In this document: one piece after another, positions 60,779 through 64,000 of the stretch
How positions within the stretch are numbered: position 1 is the stretch's first letter
Layout: the number at the start of each line of letters is the position of its first letter
NCBI RefSeq assembly: GCF_001467945.1
Contig: NZ_LNYQ01000013.1
Coordinates: forward strand, 1,587,404 to 1,651,403
Length of the DNA: 64,000 nt
Origin: Legionella parisiensis
Lineage (GTDB): Bacteria; Pseudomonadota; Gammaproteobacteria; Legionellales; Legionellaceae
Direction of reading: 5' to 3'
Notes under the pieces: model-generated
What the model saw: only the letters and a program-made list of their open reading frames with translations
What the model was told of the DNA's origin: nothing
Database searches by the model: none
Program-made: the position numbers and the translations under genes

Positions 60779-63277
60779 ATGATAGATAGTATTCATAATT
60801 TTCAGATTAAGAAACTTCATTTTATTTCTCTTTTATGCCTTTTTTCGTTTTTGTACTCATTTTCTGCATTTGCAGCACATAAAGTCATCAATTTAAACAT
60901 TGCTTATAAAACAGTCTATTTTGCTAAGAAGCCAGCCCAAGCTATTGCTGTAAATAATCAAATTCCTGCACCTACCTTACATTTTAAAGAAGGAGATCAA
61001 GTAACGATTAATGTTTACAACCACCTTGATAAAGGAACTGCCTTGCATTGGCATGGTGTATTGGTGCCTTGGCAAATGGATGGTGTGGAAGGTGTATCTC
61101 AAACTGAAATTCCGCCAGGTGGTGTTTATCACTATCAATTTACTTTAAAACAATCCGGTACGTATTGGTACCATGCTCACGCCGGCCTTGAGGAGCAACA
61201 GGGTTTATATGGAGCATTTTTGATTGATCCCAAGGAAGTACCCCCATATACGTATACTAAAGATTATGTGATCGTTTTATCCGATTGGATTAATACCAAG
61301 CCTGATCGGGTTTTAGCGAATCTCAAAAAGGATGGGGATTATTATGCTCCTCGTTTTCCACTACAACCATCACTAGTCAAATTTATTCATGATTATCAAA
61401 AAGCATCTAAAAAAGAACGACAAAGCCTTCTTGATGATTATAAAAGCATGCAGCAAATGCGCATGAGCATTTATGATATCAGTGACGTCGCTTTTGATGC
61501 TTTTCTAATGAATGGCCATACTAACGCGGATCCATGGACCGCCCCGGTGAAAGTTGGCGATATCGTACGCCTGCGATTTATTGATGCTGGCAGTAGTACG
61601 ATTTTCCGCGTCAAAATACCTGGATCGATGATGAAAGTCGTACAAGCTGATGGAAATAATGTAAAGCCTTATTCCCTTGAAGAATTAATCATTTCGCCTG
61701 CTGAGACTTATGATGTTTTAATAAAAATAGAAAAAAATGAACCCTATATTATTTACACAGGTTCAAAAGATACTGTAGGCACCGCATATGGTGCTTTAAA
61801 AACAGTACCAAATCAAATCGTTGACTACAGCCAAGTAAAACCTTTTCATGAGCCCATTCCTGTCACTCGAGAAATGATGAACATTATGATGGGCGGGATG
61901 TATCACGGTACCTTACCTATGAATCAGCAAAAACCGCACCCATCAAAGTCCTCAAGGCAGCAAAAGCACTCCATGAAAATGGACCATAACATGCCTATGA
62001 GTCATTCCATGAATATGAAAATGAACCATCACATGCCAACAGAGCCAACTCTCTTTAAAGATACGATATCCCCTTCTGATTCATCCTACATGACTTCGTT
62101 GGAAACAAATTATCGCGATTTAACTGCTGCAGTTCCAACCAATGATCCGAATAAACCTGTTGAAGGAGTGATTAATTTGGAGTTATTTGGTTACATGGGG
62201 CAATTTATTTGGTTTATTAACGGAGTTCCCGGTTATAAGGCTAAGCCCATCTCCTTAAAACCGGGCAAACGTTATCGTTTTGTCTTTACGAATACGTCCA
62301 TGATGCATCACCCGATGCATATTCATGGTCATTGGTTTATTCTACGCACAGGAAAGAATGCCTTTGATCCTTTGAAGCACACGCTTGATATTCCACCGGG
62401 CGGTACCATAACTGCTGATGTAGATACTGATGCAAGCGGCCAATGGTTCTTCCATTGCCATATGCTTTATCACATGATGGCTGGAATGAACCGGGTCTTT
62501 CAATATACCACCATAGTTGAAATCGTTGAACATAAAGCTAAGCCAGAAGATATTGAGAAAAATACTGATTATTATAATCGTCCCATTATTCGGGTCGATG
62601 AGGCAATCAGACCAATTAACTTGCATTTAGTAAAGCATCCGATGGCTCATGGTGGAGGCTTTTGGCTTGCTACTTTTTTGGATGTAGGTGCCGATCCTTT
62701 CCATAATGCACAACAATTTACTTACAAAGGGATGTATGGTCCTGACTATAATAAACTGGAGTTATTTATCAATGACGCTGAAATTTATAGGAACACTGTT
62801 GAAAACGCTGATATTGATATATTTTACTGGCATTTAATCACTCAATTTTGGGCGGTTAAAGGAGGAATAAACTATTTTAATCAACCTGCCACGCGACCTT
62901 ATTGGCAAGCTGGTCTTGGCCTGGAAGGGTTAATGCCATTTTTCATTGACACCGATATAAGAACTTATTTTTATGGTGGCAGTGCTAAATTTGATATTGA
63001 ATTATCACGAGATACCCAAATTACCAATAATTTCTTTATCAGAACAGGTATTCGCAGCATTTTAGCAACCAAAACGGTGGTTAACGCTCAAATTGGCAGT
63101 GGATTGAATCAAATGCGTTATACTTTAAGGCCCTATTACCGTCTGATACCCGGCATAAATTTATTTGTTGAATATGAAAATGAACATGATTATGGTGCGT
63201 TTAAAACCTTTGAGGATACAAGTACTACTCCAGATATCTCCAATACAGTTTCTTTAGGAGCCTCGTTCCTTTTTTAA
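60779..63277 (+). CDS. CopA multicopper oxidase fused to a CopB-like outer membrane domain
   Basis: An 832-residue exported protein with a Sec signal (LLCLFSFLYSFSAFA) and no twin arginine. The multicopper oxidase part (residues 33-600) has all four copper motifs: LHWHG (His90, His92), WYHAHAG (His132, His134), HHPMHIHGHW (residues 510-519) and HCHMLYHMMAGM (His559, Cys560, His561, axial Met570). A Met/His-rich insert (residues about 365-420, MKMDHNMPMSHSMNMKMNHH) could bind Cu(I). From about residue 615 to the end the sequence is CopB-like: DAEIYRNTVENADIDIFYWH, QFWAVKGGINYF, IGSGLNQMRYTLRPYYRL and a C-terminal GASFLF, the aromatic end of outer membrane barrels. AAGGAA precedes the ATG. It should protect against copper at the outer membrane. 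Confidence 0.92.
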   Translation: MIDSIHNFQIKKLHFISLLCLFSFLYSFSAFAAHKVINLNIAYKTVYFAKKPAQAIAVNNQIPAPTLHFKEGDQVTINVYNHLDKGTALHWHGVLVPWQMDGVEGVSQTEIPPGGVYHYQFTLKQSGTYWYHAHAGLEEQQGLYGAFLIDPKEVPPYTYTKDYVIVLSDWINTKPDRVLANLKKDGDYYAPRFPLQPSLVKFIHDYQKASKKERQSLLDDYKSMQQMRMSIYDISDVAFDAFLMNGHTNADPWTAPVKVGDIVRLRFIDAGSSTIFRVKIPGSMMKVVQADGNNVKPYSLEELIISPAETYDVLIKIEKNEPYIIYTGSKDTVGTAYGALKTVPNQIVDYSQVKPFHEPIPVTREMMNIMMGGMYHGTLPMNQQKPHPSKSSRQQKHSMKMDHNMPMSHSMNMKMNHHMPTEPTLFKDTISPSDSSYMTSLETNYRDLTAAVPTNDPNKPVEGVINLELFGYMGQFIWFINGVPGYKAKPISLKPGKRYRFVFTNTSMMHHPMHIHGHWFILRTGKNAFDPLKHTLDIPPGGTITADVDTDASGQWFFHCHMLYHMMAGMNRVFQYTTIVEIVEHKAKPEDIEKNTDYYNRPIIRVDEAIRPINLHLVKHPMAHGGGFWLATFLDVGADPFHNAQQFTYKGMYGPDYNKLELFINDAEIYRNTVENADIDIFYWHLITQFWAVKGGINYFNQPATRPYWQAGLGLEGLMPFFIDTDIRTYFYGGSAKFDIELSRDTQITNNFFIRTGIRSILATKTVVNAQIGSGLNQMRYTLRPYYRLIPGINLFVEYENEHDYGAFKTFEDTSTTPDISNTVSLGASFLF

Positions 63278-63357
63278 AACATGGGTGAGAAGTTAGGATA
63301 ACGGTTGTTCCATAATATCACCCAAGCTACACTACATTTAAAAAATTGGAACTACGG

Positions 63358-64000
63358 ATGTCTACATTGAGGAATACAAAAGGAGCACCTATTGAAAAAG
63401 CAAATATACTCGTCGATATTCTGAGTCAGCTAATCCTTTTAATTATAATTATATGTGCCTTTGTTCCTCTATCCCCCAAAATGCCTGCCTCGGGGATTGA
63501 TCCTTCATGGGCATTAGGTTTAAATCAAGCAGTTGCTCAAGGGTTGGCTTTTGGTAAAGAGATAATATTTACTCTGGGTCCCTATGCATCTCTTTATACA
63601 AAATCTTATCACCCAGCAACTGATCTTTTGATGATTACTGGATGTCTATATTTAGCTCTATCTTACTGGATTTATTTTCTTTTTTTAATCAAGCCAAGTC
63701 GATGGTACTGGACTCTAATTTATTGTGTACCATTTTTGGGTATGATGTATGCCCGAGATTCTCTATTTTTTTCTTACCCCCTACTTGCAGGATTGATCAG
63801 TTTTAAGATCCTCTTTTTAAAAAGCAAAATTGAAAGTCATTATCTGCTGGTATTTACTTTTTTTCTCTTTGCTCCATTTGGTTTAATGGCATTAATCAAG
63901 GGCTCAATGCTCATTATTTGCCTTCTAATGCTCATTATTTGTTTTATTTTTTTTATCGCCTACAATAAAAAAGAGCTGGCCTTGATTTGCCTGGTAGCCC
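63358..64000 (+). CDS. Polytopic membrane protein, 3' end outside window
   Basis: The frame runs from ATG 63358 to the window edge, 214 codons. After a short cytoplasmic leader there is a membrane segment (LSQLILLIIIICAFVPL), a loop with GIDPSWALGLNQAVAQGLAF and GKEIIFTLGPYASLY, and then at least four more hydrophobic helices (e.g. LLMITGCLYLALSYWIYFLF). The loop motif D-P-S-W-x-x-x-L and T-L-G-P-Y suggests a family of large bacterial integral membrane proteins related to glycosyltransferases, but I cannot name it. The start has only a weak ribosome site (TTGGAACT). Confidence 0.75.
   Translation, partial: MSTLRNTKGAPIEKANILVDILSQLILLIIIICAFVPLSPKMPASGIDPSWALGLNQAVAQGLAFGKEIIFTLGPYASLYTKSYHPATDLLMITGCLYLALSYWIYFLFLIKPSRWYWTLIYCVPFLGMMYARDSLFFSYPLLAGLISFKILFLKSKIESHYLLVFTFFLFAPFGLMALIKGSMLIICLLMLIICFIFFIAYNKKELALICLVA

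Overview
The window is low-GC, gene-dense, AT-rich gamma-proteobacterial chromosome. It is best explained as a Legionella species: pilBCD, a ProA-type M4 protease, ankyrin-like and coiled-coil proteins of effector type, and several promoters carrying a direct repeat that fits the PmrA box (HTTAAK-N5-HTTAAK) known to control Dot/Icm effector genes in Legionella and Coxiella. The species is not determined. I saw no tRNA, rRNA, CRISPR array, complete insertion sequence or replication origin.

Layout. 1-8 kb: a partial GNAT acetyltransferase, a PmrA-box-driven putative effector with an internal duplication and nuclear-localisation-like basic clusters, an alpha/beta hydrolase, a frameshifted aldo/keto reductase, a large putative effector with a possible cysteine-protease triad, and a decayed neutral ceramidase. 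8-12.5 kb: a secreted histidine-phosphatase-like protein, an M4 metalloprotease with an extra C-terminal domain, and a LuxR-type regulator. 12.6-15.8 kb: a type III polyketide synthase divergent from a methyltransferase/FAD-oxidoreductase pair. 15.8-21.6 kb: an ankyrin-like protein, a PmrA-box-driven operon starting with a hendecad-repeat coiled-coil protein, and small secreted or unknown proteins. 22-30 kb: penicillin-binding protein 1C divergent from an alpha-2-macroglobulin. 30-41 kb: mixed housekeeping and unknown genes (YqhA family, methyltransferases, a GAF-cyclase, a 2H phosphoesterase, an M1 aminopeptidase with an altered GAMEN motif, hypoxanthine phosphoribosyltransferase) and a nonsense-interrupted gene that keeps a good PmrA-type promoter. 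41-46 kb: pilB-pilC-pilD and a HAD phosphatase. 46-52.5 kb: a fatty acid hydroxylase, a CBS protein, an HPF/cold-shock fusion, a LysR/arginase divergent pair, an SDR and RlmM. 52.5-58.5 kb: accessory DNA with several gene remnants, two oxidoreductases and a WYL regulator. 58.5-64 kb: an FAD-like protein behind a PmrA-type box, a CopA-CopB fusion, and the start of a polytopic membrane protein.

The main cross-cutting signal is regulatory. Four sites (minus strand at 6.9 kb, plus strand at 16.8 and 31.9 kb, plus strand at 0.5 kb) share a direct TTAA repeat with 11-bp period followed 10-11 bp later by a -10-like hexamer. A fifth (60.5 kb) has a perfect repeat with a weaker -10, and a sixth (58.5 kb) is marginal. 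They lie before genes with no housekeeping match, so they mark candidate Dot/Icm effectors and help choose start codons. The other strong observations are the CopA-CopB fusion, the GASEP variant of the M1 aminopeptidase, the cyclase lacking both usual purine-selecting residues, and at least seven gene remnants, which indicate ongoing gene loss in the accessory segments.
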